A stretch of DNA of 64,000 bases from Salinarimonas soli (lineage in GTDB: Bacteria; Pseudomonadota; Alphaproteobacteria; Rhizobiales; Beijerinckiaceae). How positions within the stretch are numbered: position 1 is the first letter of the stretch; each line of letters opens with the position of its first letter. The stretch covers positions 1 to 64,000 of the forward strand of contig NZ_VUOA01000017.1 of NCBI RefSeq assembly GCF_008386575.1. The letters run 5' to 3'. A program made the translations under genes and the position numbers. The notes beneath the pieces are model-generated. The model saw nothing but the letters and a program-made list of their open reading frames with translations. It made no database searches and was not told where the DNA came from. This document shows, piece by piece, positions 1 through 8,098 of the stretch.

Positions 1-192
1 GGGGGTGACGGCTGAGGTGGAGCAGAACAGGACGCACCCGATCGGCTGGTGATCTTTTCGGGTAGGACACCGCCGTCACCCCCCACCCCAGCCCTCCCCC
101 GCAAGGGGGGAGGGAGCAGGGCGGCGCTCGTCGGGGGGCGCCGGGCGCATCCCAGCCTTGAGGCGGGGGGCCCGACCCGCTAAGAGCCCGGC
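1..192. repeat. Left-edge intergenic GC-rich inverted repeats
   Basis: No gene is visible before the first coding region. Bases 1-12 and 72-83 form a perfect 12-base inverted repeat (gggggtgacggc / gccgtcaccccc). Directly after it, about 80-115, lies a C-run/G-run palindrome (ccctcccccgcaaggggggaggg) resembling the large inverted repeat at 7161-7318. It is probably an intergenic palindromic repeat or transcription terminator of a gene outside the window. Confidence 0.5.
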
Positions 193-729
193 ATGCCAGC
201 AAGCCCCGCCGACCTCTTCGCCCTCCTCGACCGTCTCGCGATCCCCCACGCGACGACGGAGCACGAGGCGGTGTTCACGGTGGCCGAATCGGCGTCCGTG
301 AAGGAGCGCATCCCCGGCGGGCACTCCAAGAACCTCTTCCTCAAGGACAAGAAGGGCCGCCTCTTCCTCGTCACGGCGGAGGCCCACACCCCGATCGACC
401 TCAAGCGCCTGCACGAGACGCTCGGCGCGTCGGGCCGCCTCAGCTTCGGCTCGGCCGACCTGCTGCGCGCGACGCTCGGCGTCGAGCCCGGCTCCGTCAC
501 CCCGCTCGCCGTGATGAACGACGTGCCCGCGAGCGTCGACGTCACCCTCGACGCGGCGCTGATGGCGCACCCGCAGGTGAACGTCCATCCCCTCGTCAAC
601 ACCGCCACCACGACGCTCGCCCGCGAGGACCTGGTGCGGTTTCTCGAGGCCACGGGCCACCCGCCCCGCATCCTCGCTCTCCCCAAACCCGACGGGGCTG
701 GCGGGAGCGGGGACGGCATCCCATCTTGA
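193..729 (+). CDS. YbaK/ProX-type prolyl-tRNA deacylase (PrdX-like)
   Basis: A 178-residue single-domain protein of the YbaK / aminoacyl-tRNA deacylase superfamily, of the type annotated as prolyl-tRNA synthetase-associated domain. Members hydrolyse Ala (or Cys) wrongly attached to tRNA-Pro in the cytoplasm, acting in trans to ProRS. Visible family features are the N-terminal ATTEHEAVFTV strand, the GGHSKNLFLKDKK segment carrying the conserved lysines (about residues 42-55) and the central GSVTPLAVMND stretch. Length matches the free-standing family. Its stop overlaps a possible TTG start of the next gene, so the two may be co-transcribed. The substrate (Ala or Cys) cannot be told from sequence alone. 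Confidence 0.85.
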   Translation: MPASPADLFALLDRLAIPHATTEHEAVFTVAESASVKERIPGGHSKNLFLKDKKGRLFLVTAEAHTPIDLKRLHETLGASGRLSFGSADLLRATLGVEPGSVTPLAVMNDVPASVDVTLDAALMAHPQVNVHPLVNTATTTLAREDLVRFLEATGHPPRILALPKPDGAGGSGDGIPS

Positions 730-764
730 CTTCAACTCACGTCTTCTCTGGAGCGCTCCCGCCC

Positions 765-1661
765 ATGCTCGCCGAAGGTCCCGCCGCGCCGGACGCGCTG
801 ATCAAGGACACGACGACCGCCGGCTTTCGCCAGGACGTCATCGCCGAATCGATGCGCCAGCCCGTGCTGGTGGATTTCTGGGCGCCATGGTGCGGCCCCT
901 GCAAGCAGCTCACCCCCGTGATCGAGAAGGCCGTGAAGGCCGCGGGCGGCAAGGTGAAGCTCGTGAAGATGAACATCGACGAGCATCCCGGCATCGCGGG
1001 CCAGCTCGGCATCCAGTCCATCCCCGCGGTGATCGCCTTCACCCGCGGGCAGCCCGTCGACGGCTTCATGGGCGCCCTGCCCGAGGGCCAGATCAAAGGC
1101 TTCATCGAGCGCCTGGTCGGTCCCCTGGGGCCAAGCGCGGTGGAGGACGTCCTGGCGGAAGCCGAGGCGCTTCTCGCGGAGGGCGACGCCGAGGGCGCGG
1201 CGGAGCTCTATGCCGGGGTGCTCCAGGAGGATCCCGAGAACGTCGCCGCCATCGCGGCGCTCGTGAAGCTGCACGTCGACGCGGGCGATCTCGAGGGCGC
1301 GCGCCGCTTCCTCGCCATGGCGCCCGCCGCAAAGGCGAACGATCCCGCCATCGCCGGCGCGCGCGCGGCGATCGAGCTCGCGGCCCAGGCTGAGACCCTG
1401 GGCGACACCGCGGAGTTCGAGCGCCGCCTCGCCGCCGATGCGGACGACCATGGCGCCCGCTTCGACCTCGCGGTCGCGCTCAATGCCCGCGGGCAGCGGG
1501 AGGAGGCGGTGGAGCGGCTCATCGAGATCGTGCGCCGCGACCGCACCTGGAACGACGACGGCGCGCGCAAGCAGCTGCTGCAGTTCTTCGAAGCCTGGGG
1601 GCCCATGGATCCCGTCACGATCCAGGGCCGGCGCAAGCTCTCCGCGATCCTGTTCCGGTAG
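765..1661 (+). CDS. cnoX: Thioredoxin-TPR chaperedoxin (CnoX/YbbN family)
   Basis: About 298 residues: an N-terminal thioredoxin fold with an intact WCGPCK redox motif, the SIPAV cis-proline segment, then a C-terminal helical part with TPR-like repeats (EALLAEGDAEGAAELY and following). This is the YbbN/CnoX architecture, a chaperone that protects unfolding proteins and hands them to GroEL or DnaK. The E. coli protein has lost the first cysteine, whereas this one keeps CxxC and should retain disulfide chemistry, as the Caulobacter form does. I start at the ATG at 765 because GGAG lies about 11 bases upstream; a TTG at 726 would add 13 residues unlike the family. Confidence 0.85.
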   Translation: MLAEGPAAPDALIKDTTTAGFRQDVIAESMRQPVLVDFWAPWCGPCKQLTPVIEKAVKAAGGKVKLVKMNIDEHPGIAGQLGIQSIPAVIAFTRGQPVDGFMGALPEGQIKGFIERLVGPLGPSAVEDVLAEAEALLAEGDAEGAAELYAGVLQEDPENVAAIAALVKLHVDAGDLEGARRFLAMAPAAKANDPAIAGARAAIELAAQAETLGDTAEFERRLAADADDHGARFDLAVALNARGQREEAVERLIEIVRRDRTWNDDGARKQLLQFFEAWGPMDPVTIQGRRKLSAILFR

Positions 1662-1775
1662 GGGGAGGGCGCCCGTGCGTCGGCGCGCCGCGTCCGCGCC
1701 GGCGCGAAGCGCACTAGGTTGAAGCCGAGCGCGCGGCGGCCGGCACCCGGCCGCAACGCTGGAGGAGGACAGGCC

Positions 1776-2447
1776 ATGGCCATCAACGTCGCCTATAAGG
1801 GCCCCGCGGACTGCCCGGGGCTGATCCCCCTGTTCCCGCTGCCCGGCGCCCTGCTGCTGCCCCGCGGCCAGATGCCCCTCAACATCTTCGAGCCGCGCTA
1901 CCTCGCCATGATCGACGACGCGATCCGCGGCGACCGGGTGATCGGGGTGATCCAGCCGGACGCGGAGGGCGGCGGCTCGCCGCTCGTGCCGAAGCTCTAC
2001 CGCGCGGGCTGCGCCGGCCGCATCACGCAGTTCGCCGAGACGGGGGACGGGCGCATCCTCATCACCCTCACCGGGATCGCGCGCTTCCGCCTGGAGGAGG
2101 AGATCCCGTCCACTACTCCCTACCGCCAGGCGCAGGTGTCCTACGACGCCTTCGCGTCCGACTTCACCCCGCGCCTGGGCGAGGAGGCGGTCGACCGGGA
2201 GGCCGTGGTGCGGGCGCTGCGCGATTTCGTGACGGCGCAGGAGATCCAGGTCGACTGGAAGGGCGTCAACGAGGCACCCAACGAGGCCCTCGTGAACGCG
2301 CTGTGCATGATGAGCCCGTTCGGCGTGCGCGAGAAGCAGGCCATGCTCGAGGCCCCCGACCTGAAGAGCCGCGCCGAGATCCTCGTGGGCGTCACCGAGT
2401 TCGAGCTCGCCCGCGGCGGGGAGGGCGAGGAGCCGACCCTGCAATAG
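1776..2447 (+). CDS. Lon N-terminal (LON substrate-binding) domain protein
   Basis: A 223-residue protein consisting only of the LON substrate-binding domain. The pattern LIPLFPLPGALLLPRGQMPLNIFEPRY near residues 15-45 is diagnostic of this family (PF02190). No AAA or protease domain follows, so it is not Lon itself. Stand-alone LON-domain proteins are conserved in alphaproteobacteria next to the thioredoxin-TPR gene, but their function is not established; a role in substrate recognition is only inference. The start at 1776 has a strong GGAGGAGGACAGG ribosome site just upstream. The 114-base gap from cnoX is compatible with one transcript. Confidence 0.85.
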   Translation: MAINVAYKGPADCPGLIPLFPLPGALLLPRGQMPLNIFEPRYLAMIDDAIRGDRVIGVIQPDAEGGGSPLVPKLYRAGCAGRITQFAETGDGRILITLTGIARFRLEEEIPSTTPYRQAQVSYDAFASDFTPRLGEEAVDREAVVRALRDFVTAQEIQVDWKGVNEAPNEALVNALCMMSPFGVREKQAMLEAPDLKSRAEILVGVTEFELARGGEGEEPTLQ

Positions 2448-2501
2448 CTGGACGCCGGGACGCGCCTGCGCCATGAGACGGGTCCGCCCTGGGAGAGACC
2501 G

Positions 2502-2717
2502 ATGAGCCAAGACACGCCGATGGACACCCCGACCGACGCCGCGCCGCGCGTCGACCCCAAGCTCCTCGAGCTTCTCGTCTGCCCCCTCACCAAGGGGCCG
2601 CTGGTCTACGACGCGGCCGCCCAGGAGCTCGTGAGCCGGCAGGCGAAGCTCGCCTACCCGATCCGCGGCGGCATCCCGATCATGCTGCCCGAGGAGGCAC
2701 GGCCTCTCACGGATTGA
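2502..2717 (+). CDS. Trm112/YcaR family small protein (UPF0434)
   Basis: A 71-residue protein with the Trm112-like pattern: [14 protein letters not shown], then [20 protein letters not shown]. The bacterial YcaR group often lies near genes of nucleotide or lipid A metabolism. The eukaryotic/archaeal homologue activates methyltransferases, but in bacteria the role is unproven. Only one cysteine of the original zinc site is present, so zinc binding is doubtful. It follows the LON-domain gene on the same strand after a 54-base gap, an arrangement common in Hyphomicrobiales. Confidence 0.85.
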   Translation: MSQDTPMDTPTDAAPRVDPKLLELLVCPLTKGPLVYDAAAQELVSRQAKLAYPIRGGIPIMLPEEARPLTD

Positions 2718-2779
2718 TCGCCGCCGCCACGGCCGTGCTACAAGGACCCGCACCCCGATTCTGCGAGGCCCAGCGTCCC

Positions 2780-2992
2780 ATGCTCCTGTTTTCCGTACTC
2801 CGCCACCGCCGTGCTCTCCGTCTCCTCGGCGCGGGCCTCCTCGCCGCGGCTTGCAGCGGCTGCATCAGCATCGTGGACACCGGTCCCTCGTCGATCCTGA
2901 CCGAGGCCCGCACGCAGCCCGACACCGCCGTGGTGCAGGACCGCACGGCGGTCGCGGCCCAGGGCGGCCGGGTGATCTCGGTCCGCAACTGA
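2780..2992 (+). CDS. Small putative lipoprotein
   Basis: A 70-residue product. The N-terminus has basic residues (LRHRRALR), then a hydrophobic run LLGAGLLAAAC followed by SGC. One of these cysteines could be a lipidation site, although neither exactly fits the L-[AS]-[GA]-C lipobox. The remainder, ISIVDTGPSSILTEARTQPDTAVVQDRTAVAAQGGRVISV, is polar with no domain I recognise. I choose the ATG at 2780 so that the signal sequence is at the N-terminus; an in-frame start at 2714 would overlap the preceding stop and bury it. The gene may be real but is short, so confidence is moderate. Confidence 0.5.
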   Translation: MLLFSVLRHRRALRLLGAGLLAAACSGCISIVDTGPSSILTEARTQPDTAVVQDRTAVAAQGGRVISVRN

Positions 2993-3034
2993 CCGGGCGC
3001 CTCTCCCCCCGGGCAGGGGGAGAGGCCAAAGCCC

Positions 3035-3820
3035 CTATTTCGGCTGCATGCGCAGCGCGCCGTCGAGACGGATCGTCTCGCCGTTGAGCATGTCGTTGTC
3101 GATGATCGCCCGCACGAGCCGGGCATATTCGGCGGGCTTGCCGAGCCGCGAGGGGAACGGCACGCCGGCCTCCAGGGCCTTGCGGATGTCCTCGGGCACG
3201 CTCTCGAACATCGGCGTGTGGAACAGCCCCGGCATGATCGTCATCACGCGGATCCCGAAGCCCGACAGGTCGCGGGCCACGGGCAGGGTCAGGCCCAGCA
3301 CGCCCCCCTTCGAGGCCGAATAGGCCGCCTGGCCGATCTGCCCGTCGGTCGCCGCCACCGAGGCGGTGTTCACGATCACCCCGCGCCCGCCGTCCTCCGT
3401 CACGGGATCGAGGCCCGCCATGGCGGCGGCCGATTTCGCGATCATGTGGTAGGTGCCGATGAGGTTCACCTCGATCGTGCGCCGGAAGGTGGCGAGGTCG
3501 TGGAAGACGAGCTCGCCCGTGTCGCGCTTCTTCGAGACGGTGCGCTTGCCCGGCGCGATGCCGGCGCAGTTCACGAGCACCCGCTCGATCCCGTTCGCCT
3601 CGCGGGCCCGCGTGAGCCCTGCGTCGACGGACGCCTCGTCGGCCACGTTCACGGCGCAGAACACCCCGCCGATCTCGCCTGCCACGCGCTCCCCGCGCTC
3701 CGCGTTCATGTCGAAGATCGCGACGCGGGCGCCGGACTCGGCGAGATGCCGGGCCGTGGCCTCGCCCAGGCCCGAGGCGCCGCCCGTGACGATCGCCGCC
3801 ATCGTGTTGTCGAGTTTCAT
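3035..3820 (-). CDS. SDR oxidoreductase, type II 3-hydroxyacyl-CoA dehydrogenase-like
   Basis: A 261-residue classical short-chain dehydrogenase. It shows the NAD-binding TGGASGLG motif (residues about 12-19), NCAG at about 89-92, the catalytic Ser of VNTASVAA and the Tyr-x-x-x-Lys of AAYSASKGG, plus the C-terminal IIDNDMLNGETIRLDGALRM. An acidic residue (FDMN) ends beta-2, favouring NAD(H) over NADP(H). The overall pattern resembles the HSD17B10/FabG-like 3-hydroxyacyl-CoA dehydrogenases used in beta-oxidation, though SDR substrate calls from sequence alone are weak. It stands alone on the minus strand, convergent with the small lipoprotein gene. Confidence 0.8.
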   Translation of the reverse strand: MKLDNTMAAIVTGGASGLGEATARHLAESGARVAIFDMNAERGERVAGEIGGVFCAVNVADEASVDAGLTRAREANGIERVLVNCAGIAPGKRTVSKKRDTGELVFHDLATFRRTIEVNLIGTYHMIAKSAAAMAGLDPVTEDGGRGVIVNTASVAATDGQIGQAAYSASKGGVLGLTLPVARDLSGFGIRVMTIMPGLFHTPMFESVPEDIRKALEAGVPFPSRLGKPAEYARLVRAIIDNDMLNGETIRLDGALRMQPK

Positions 3821-4018
3821 CGGTGTTCTCCTCCAGGAGCGTCGGTTGGACGAAAGAGCATGGGTTGGCGGAGCAGCCCGCCGGCCCGAAGGGCTCTAGC
3901 CCAGACCGGCCCGCCCGTGAATGCCCTTCGAACGAGCCGTCGCCGTTGCGCCGCGCCCGCCGGGGAGCCATCTGACGGGATGAGCGTTGGCTGGATGAGA
4001 TCGGGACCCAGGGGCCAG

Positions 4019-4429
4019 ATGAGCGAGTCGATCCTCAAACCCTTCACGAAAGCCGAGATGGACGCCATGCGCGGAACGAGCGGGGATCCGGAGACGATGG
4101 ACGCGGCGGGCCCGACGCCGGAGGAGACCACGCTGCTTGCCCGCGTCTGGGACAAGGTGAGGCGCGTGGGCCGGCGCCTGCCCTTCGCGGAGGACGTGCT
4201 CGCGGCCTATTTCTGCGTGCTCGACCCCGTGACGCCGCGGCGGGTGCGGTTCGTGCTGATTGGCGCGCTCGCCTATTTCGTCCTGCCCACCGACGCCATC
4301 GCGGATTTCCTGCCGATCATCGGCTTCACGGACGACGCGGCCGTGCTCGCGGCCGCCATCGCGGGCGTCGCCTCCTCGATCCGCCCCGAGCACCGGGAAC
4401 AGGCGCGCGAGGCTTTGCAGCAGGTCTGA
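4019..4429 (+). CDS. YkvA-type DUF1232 membrane protein
   Basis: A 136-residue protein with a DUF1232 domain: RLPFAEDVLAAYFCVLD, then RVRFVLIGALAYFVLPTDAIADFLPIIGFTDDAAVLAAA. The LPTDAIADFLPIIGFTDD segment is the family signature. One or two hydrophobic segments (about residues 80-100 and 105-125) suggest a small inner-membrane protein. Function is unknown. The ATG at 4019 is chosen because AGGGG precedes it; the reading frame continues open far upstream without a plausible start. Confidence 0.75.
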   Translation: MSESILKPFTKAEMDAMRGTSGDPETMDAAGPTPEETTLLARVWDKVRRVGRRLPFAEDVLAAYFCVLDPVTPRRVRFVLIGALAYFVLPTDAIADFLPIIGFTDDAAVLAAAIAGVASSIRPEHREQAREALQQV

Positions 4430-4524
4430 GCCGGCACGCCGCACGCGCGCGACCGCGAAGCCCCTTGGGGCCGCGGACAGGCATGGGCTAAGAGGGCGCA
4501 GCCCCTTCGCCGAAAGCTCCTCCC

Positions 4525-5340
4525 GTGCGCCTCATCGTCACCAGCTGGAACATCAATTCCGTCCGCCTGCGCATCGACCAGGTGCGCCGCTTCGTCGAGA
4601 CGGTGCGGCCCGACGTGCTCTGCCTCCAGGAGACGAAGTGCCCCGATGACCGCTTCCCGCTCAAGGACATCCGCGCCATGGGCCTGCCGCACGTCGCCTT
4701 CAGCGGCCAGAAGGGCTATCACGGCGTCGCCATCGCCTCCCGCCTGCCCTTCTCCGCCACGGACGTGATGCGCTTTTGCGGCAAGGACGACGCCCGCCAC
4801 ATCGCCGTGACGCTCGGGGCGGAGGCGGGCGCCGCCGCCGGCATCACGCTGCACGATTTCTACGTGCCCGCGGGCGGCGACATCCCCGACCCCGAGCTGA
4901 ACGAGAAGTTCGCCCACAAGCTCCAATTCCTGGACGAAATGCGCGCCTGGGGCCGGGACGCGCGCCCGGCCCACGGCCCCGCGATCCTGGTGGGCGATCT
5001 CAACGTCGCGCCGCTGGAGACCGACGTCTGGTCCCACAAGCAGCTCCTCGACGTGGTGAGCCATACGCCTGTCGAGACCCAGGCCTTGGAGACGCTGCGC
5101 CAGGAGAGCGGCTGGATCGACGCCATGCGCCGCCTGCGGCCCGAGCCGGAGCGGATCTATACGTGGTGGAGCTATCGCTCGCCCGACTGGGCCGCCGCCG
5201 ACAAGGGCCGGCGCCTCGACCATGTCTGGGTCTCGCGCGACCTCGATCCCGCCCTGCGCTCCGTCGAGGTGTTCAAGGAGGCGCGCGGATGGGAGCGTCC
5301 CTCCGACCATGCGCCCGTGACCGCCGTCCTGGAGCTATGA
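4525..5340 (+). CDS. xthA: Exodeoxyribonuclease III / AP endonuclease
   Basis: A 271-residue Mg-dependent exonuclease-endonuclease-phosphatase fold protein. Visible catalytic motifs are SWNINSVR (Asn), CLQETKC (metal-binding Glu), DFYVPAGGD, VGDLNVAP (Asp/Asn), the DKGRRLDHVWVS segment (Asp) and the terminal PSDHAPV (Asp-His pair). It repairs abasic sites and 3' blocked ends in base excision repair. Length matches E. coli XthA (268). A GTG start at 4525 begins the conserved MRLIVTSWN. It is convergent with the CNB-domain gene and overlaps that gene's 3' end by 6 bases. Confidence 0.92.
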   Translation: MRLIVTSWNINSVRLRIDQVRRFVETVRPDVLCLQETKCPDDRFPLKDIRAMGLPHVAFSGQKGYHGVAIASRLPFSATDVMRFCGKDDARHIAVTLGAEAGAAAGITLHDFYVPAGGDIPDPELNEKFAHKLQFLDEMRAWGRDARPAHGPAILVGDLNVAPLETDVWSHKQLLDVVSHTPVETQALETLRQESGWIDAMRRLRPEPERIYTWWSYRSPDWAAADKGRRLDHVWVSRDLDPALRSVEVFKEARGWERPSDHAPVTAVLEL

Positions 5341-5796
5341 GGCGGCGTCCATCGCGACGAGGCGCTCGCGCACCCGCGCCAGCCCCTCGACCGTGGCCGT
5401 GAGCTCCGCGGCCACGACCGCATGCATCCGGGAGGCCGCCTGCGGGAACTCCTCCAGCATGCGGCGCATCAGGGACGCCGAGACGTGCAGCACGCTCGTG
5501 GCCGACTGCGCGGTGGCCGTGGCGGGCCGGCGCATGGAGGTGAACAGGGCCGTTCGGCCGACGAGGTCGCCGGGTCCCGCCACGAAGGCGGGCTCGCCGG
5601 GCCGGGCATGCAGCGCCAGCGCGCCCTCGACCACCACGTAGCCCCCATCTGTCGGATCGCCGCGATGGAACAGCACCTCGCCCGCATGGAGGTTGCGCCG
5701 GTCGGCCGCGAAGGCGAGGAGCCGCAGCGCCTCCTCGTCGAGCAGCGACAGCAGCGGCGCGCGGGACAGGAGCGTGATGTCGTCGCCGAGCGCCAT
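5335..5796 (-). CDS. Stand-alone cyclic-nucleotide-binding (CNB) domain protein
   Basis: A 153-residue protein formed by one cNMP-binding beta-roll (about residues 10-115: LHAGEVLFHRGDPTDGGYVVVEGAL, then GPGDLVGRTALF) and a C-terminal helix. The phosphate-binding cassette FVAGPGDLVGRTALF differs from the canonical FGE(L/I)AL...RAA, so nucleotide binding is uncertain. It has no helix-turn-helix and is therefore not a CRP/FNR transcription factor. It begins 3 bases after the stop of the upstream OmpR-type regulator and is almost certainly co-translated with it, which suggests that it modulates that pathway. Confidence 0.8.
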   Translation of the reverse strand: MALGDDITLLSRAPLLSLLDEEALRLLAFAADRRNLHAGEVLFHRGDPTDGGYVVVEGALALHARPGEPAFVAGPGDLVGRTALFTSMRRPATATAQSATSVLHVSASLMRRMLEEFPQAASRMHAVVAAELTATVEGLARVRERLVAMDAAS

Positions 5797-5799
5797 GGA

Positions 5800-6486
5800 T
5801 CAGGGAACGAGCTTGTACCCGCCGCTCTCCGTGACGAGGATGGCGGCGTTCGACGGGTCGGGCTCGATCTTCTGGCGCAGGCGGTAGATATGCGTCTCGA
5901 GGGTATGGGTGGTCACCGCGGCGTTGTAGCCCCAAACCTCCTGGAGCAGGATGTCCCGCGTCACCACCTTCTGCCCCGCCCGGTAGAGGAAGCGCAGGAT
6001 CGCGGTCTCCTTCTCGGTCAGCTTCAGCTTCGAGCCCTTCTCGCTCACGAGCAGCTTCGCGCCGGGCTTGAAGCTGTAGGGGCCGATCTGGAACACGGCG
6101 TCCTCGCTCGCCTCGTGCTGGCGCAGATGCGCGCGGATGCGCGCGAGCAGCACCGCGAACTTGAAGGGCTTCGTCACGTAGTCGTTGGCGCCGGAATCCA
6201 GCCCGAGCACCGCGTCGGCATCCGAGGCCTGGGCGGTGAGCATGAGGATGGGGCTGCGAAATCCCTCCTCGCGCATGAGGCGCACCGCCTCGCGCCCGTC
6301 CATGTCGGGCAGGCCGACATCCATGATGGCGAGGTCCACCCGCCGCTCTCGCACCTTGCGGATCGCCTCCGCCGCGCTCTCGGCGACCGTGACGTCGAAC
6401 TCGCCATGGAGGCCGAGCTGCTCGGCGAGCGTGTCGCGCAGATCCGAGTCGTCGTCGACGACGAGCAGGTGGTTGGCGTTCGACAT
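5800..6486 (-). CDS. cenR: OmpR-family response regulator, CenR-like
   Basis: A 228-residue two-domain regulator. The receiver has the acidic pair DDD (residues 11-13), the phosphorylated Asp at D56 (LAIMDVGLPDMDG), the Thr of MLTAQ and the Lys of VTKPF. A winged-helix DNA-binding domain of OmpR/PhoB type follows (LTEKETAILRFLYRAG and TTHTLETHIYRLRQKIEPD). The wording, especially GPYSFKPGAKLL and YNAAVTTHTLETHIYRLRQKIE, closely resembles CenR, the alphaproteobacterial essential regulator of cell-envelope genes (partner kinase CenK). No kinase is adjacent. The name is from memory of the family, so a paralogue is possible. Confidence 0.75.
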   Translation of the reverse strand: MSNANHLLVVDDDSDLRDTLAEQLGLHGEFDVTVAESAAEAIRKVRERRVDLAIMDVGLPDMDGREAVRLMREEGFRSPILMLTAQASDADAVLGLDSGANDYVTKPFKFAVLLARIRAHLRQHEASEDAVFQIGPYSFKPGAKLLVSEKGSKLKLTEKETAILRFLYRAGQKVVTRDILLQEVWGYNAAVTTHTLETHIYRLRQKIEPDPSNAAILVTESGGYKLVP

Positions 6487-6624
6487 CGGACGAAAAACCC
6501 TTGACGCACGGACACTCGCCGCTGGGGTTAGACTAATCGCTATGGGGCTGGCAACAAGGGGTCGGCCAAGATTGGCGTCGATGCGACGTGGACGACGCCC
6601 GTCCGGAGGCGCCTGAGGAGTGCC

Positions 6625-7158
6625 ATGAAACGAACCCGCCTGAGGCTCCTGCGCGTCCACCGCTCGCCCCTCGACCACAGGCGCGGGCACATCCGGGTCG
6701 GCGGCGCGAGCTTTCCGTGCGCGTTGGGGCGCGGCGGCACCACCCGGGCCAAGCGCGAGGGCGACGGCGCCTCGCCTGTCGGGTGCTTCCGCCTCGTCGG
6801 CGCCTATTACCGGCCCGACCGGATGCGCCGCCCCCGCACCGGCCTGCCGCTCGCCCCCCTCCGCCCGGACGACGGCTGGTGCGACGAGCCCCGCGACCGG
6901 CGCTACAACCGCCCCGTCCGCCTGCCCTACGGCGCCAGCTGCGAGGCCATGTGGCGCGAGGACCGGGTCTACGACGTGGTGGTGGACATCGCCTGGAACC
7001 GCGGCCCGATCCGCCCCGGCCGCGGCAGCGCCATCTTCCTGCACCTCGCCCGCCCGGGCTTCGAGCCCACCGCCGGCTGCGTCGCCGTCGAGCGCCGCCA
7101 CGTCGCCCGCATCCTCGCCCGGATCGGGCGGAACACCCGGATCGAGATCATGGGCTGA
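6625..7158 (+). CDS. L,D-transpeptidase (YkuD) domain protein without signal peptide
   Basis: A 177-residue protein with a YkuD fold. An N-terminal strand region ([33 protein letters not shown]) leads to the catalytic segment [24 protein letters not shown], with the active-site His and Cys. These enzymes crosslink peptidoglycan (3-3 bonds) or attach proteins to it. No signal peptide or membrane segment is visible; the N-terminus [14 protein letters not shown] is basic without a hydrophobic core. Export is therefore unexplained, or the protein may act on a soluble substrate. GAGGAG lies just upstream of the start. The stop is directly followed by the left arm of a long inverted repeat. Confidence 0.8.
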   Translation: MKRTRLRLLRVHRSPLDHRRGHIRVGGASFPCALGRGGTTRAKREGDGASPVGCFRLVGAYYRPDRMRRPRTGLPLAPLRPDDGWCDEPRDRRYNRPVRLPYGASCEAMWREDRVYDVVVDIAWNRGPIRPGRGSAIFLHLARPGFEPTAGCVAVERRHVARILARIGRNTRIEIMG

Positions 7159-7160
7159 TC

Positions 7161-7318
7161 CCCCTCCCCCTTGTGGGGAGGGGTTAAGGGGTGGGGGTCG
7201 GGACGCGGGAGGCCCCGGTCCAGAAGTGGACTGTACGAGCGTGCGTTCTCCCCACCTCCCCGCCAGCTCCGACTTTCCGACCCCCACCCCAACCCCTCCC
7301 CACAAGGGGGAGGGGGGA
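7161..7318. repeat. Long GC-rich inverted repeat between convergent genes
   Basis: The left arm, about 7161-7201 (cccctcccccttgtgggg and onward to ggggtgggggtcg), and the right arm, about 7277-7318 (its reverse complement apart from a couple of small gaps), enclose a 75-base spacer. Each arm also contains its own small C-run/G-run hairpin. The element fills the gap between two convergent genes (stops at 7158 and 7322), so it may act as a bidirectional terminator. It also belongs to a dispersed intergenic palindrome family seen near base 80. Confidence 0.75.
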
Positions 7319-7321
7319 CCG

Positions 7322-7996
7322 TCACCCCCGCGCCCCGAAGATCGCGCTGCCCACCCGCACATGCGTGGCGCCGAGCTGGATCGCCGCCTCGTAATCCGCG
7401 CTCATCCCCATGGAGAGCACCGGCAGCCCGTGGCGCCGGGCGATCTCGGAGAGAAGCGCGAAATGCGGCGAAGGGGGATCATCGGCGGGCGGGATGCACA
7501 TGAGGCCCTCGATCGCGAGCCCATGCTCCTCGCGGCAGGCCGCGATGAAGGCGTCCGCCTCGGCCGGGGGCACTCCGCCCTTCTGCGCCTCCTCCCCCGT
7601 ATTGACCTGGACGAGAAGACGCGGCGCCCGCCCCGCGCGGGCGATCTCCTTGGCGAGCTCGCGGGCAAGCGACGGCCGGTCGAGGGTGTGGATCACGTCG
7701 AACAAGGCCACCGCCTCGCGGGCCTTGTTCGATTGCAGGGGGCCGATGAGGTGGAGCTCGACGCCGGGGAAGCGGTCGCGCAGGTCAGGCCACTTTGTCT
7801 TGGCCTCCTGCACGTAGTTCTCGCCGAACACGCGATGGCCGCCCTCCAGCACCGGCACGATCACGTCCGCGGGCATCGTTTTCGAGACGGCGACGAGGGT
7901 CACCGTGGCGGGGTCGCGCCCCATGTCGCGGCAGGCGCGGGCCACCTGCGCGCGGACCTCGGCATAGCGGCCCGCGACCATCTCGGGATCGGACAT
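7322..7996 (-). CDS. yggS: YggS/PROSC-type pyridoxal-phosphate homeostasis protein
   Basis: A 224-residue alanine-racemase-fold protein. The PLP lysine is K39 in [35 protein letters not shown], and the C-terminal [27 protein letters not shown] are hallmark segments, the last including the phosphate-binding residues. The family binds PLP without known catalysis and keeps the free PLP pool and amino-acid metabolism balanced. Length is typical (about 220-235). Transcribed leftward, divergent from leuS. Confidence 0.92.
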   Translation of the reverse strand: MSDPEMVAGRYAEVRAQVARACRDMGRDPATVTLVAVSKTMPADVIVPVLEGGHRVFGENYVQEAKTKWPDLRDRFPGVELHLIGPLQSNKAREAVALFDVIHTLDRPSLARELAKEIARAGRAPRLLVQVNTGEEAQKGGVPPAEADAFIAACREEHGLAIEGLMCIPPADDPPSPHFALLSEIARRHGLPVLSMGMSADYEAAIQLGATHVRVGSAIFGARG

Positions 7997-8098
7997 CGGG
8001 GCGTCTCCTCATGGGGCAAATTGTTGACCGGCGGGTGCAATCGTGTCCTAGTCCGCGCGAGTCAAGCGGCGCAAGCCGCTCCTGCTTCAACCCCCCAC

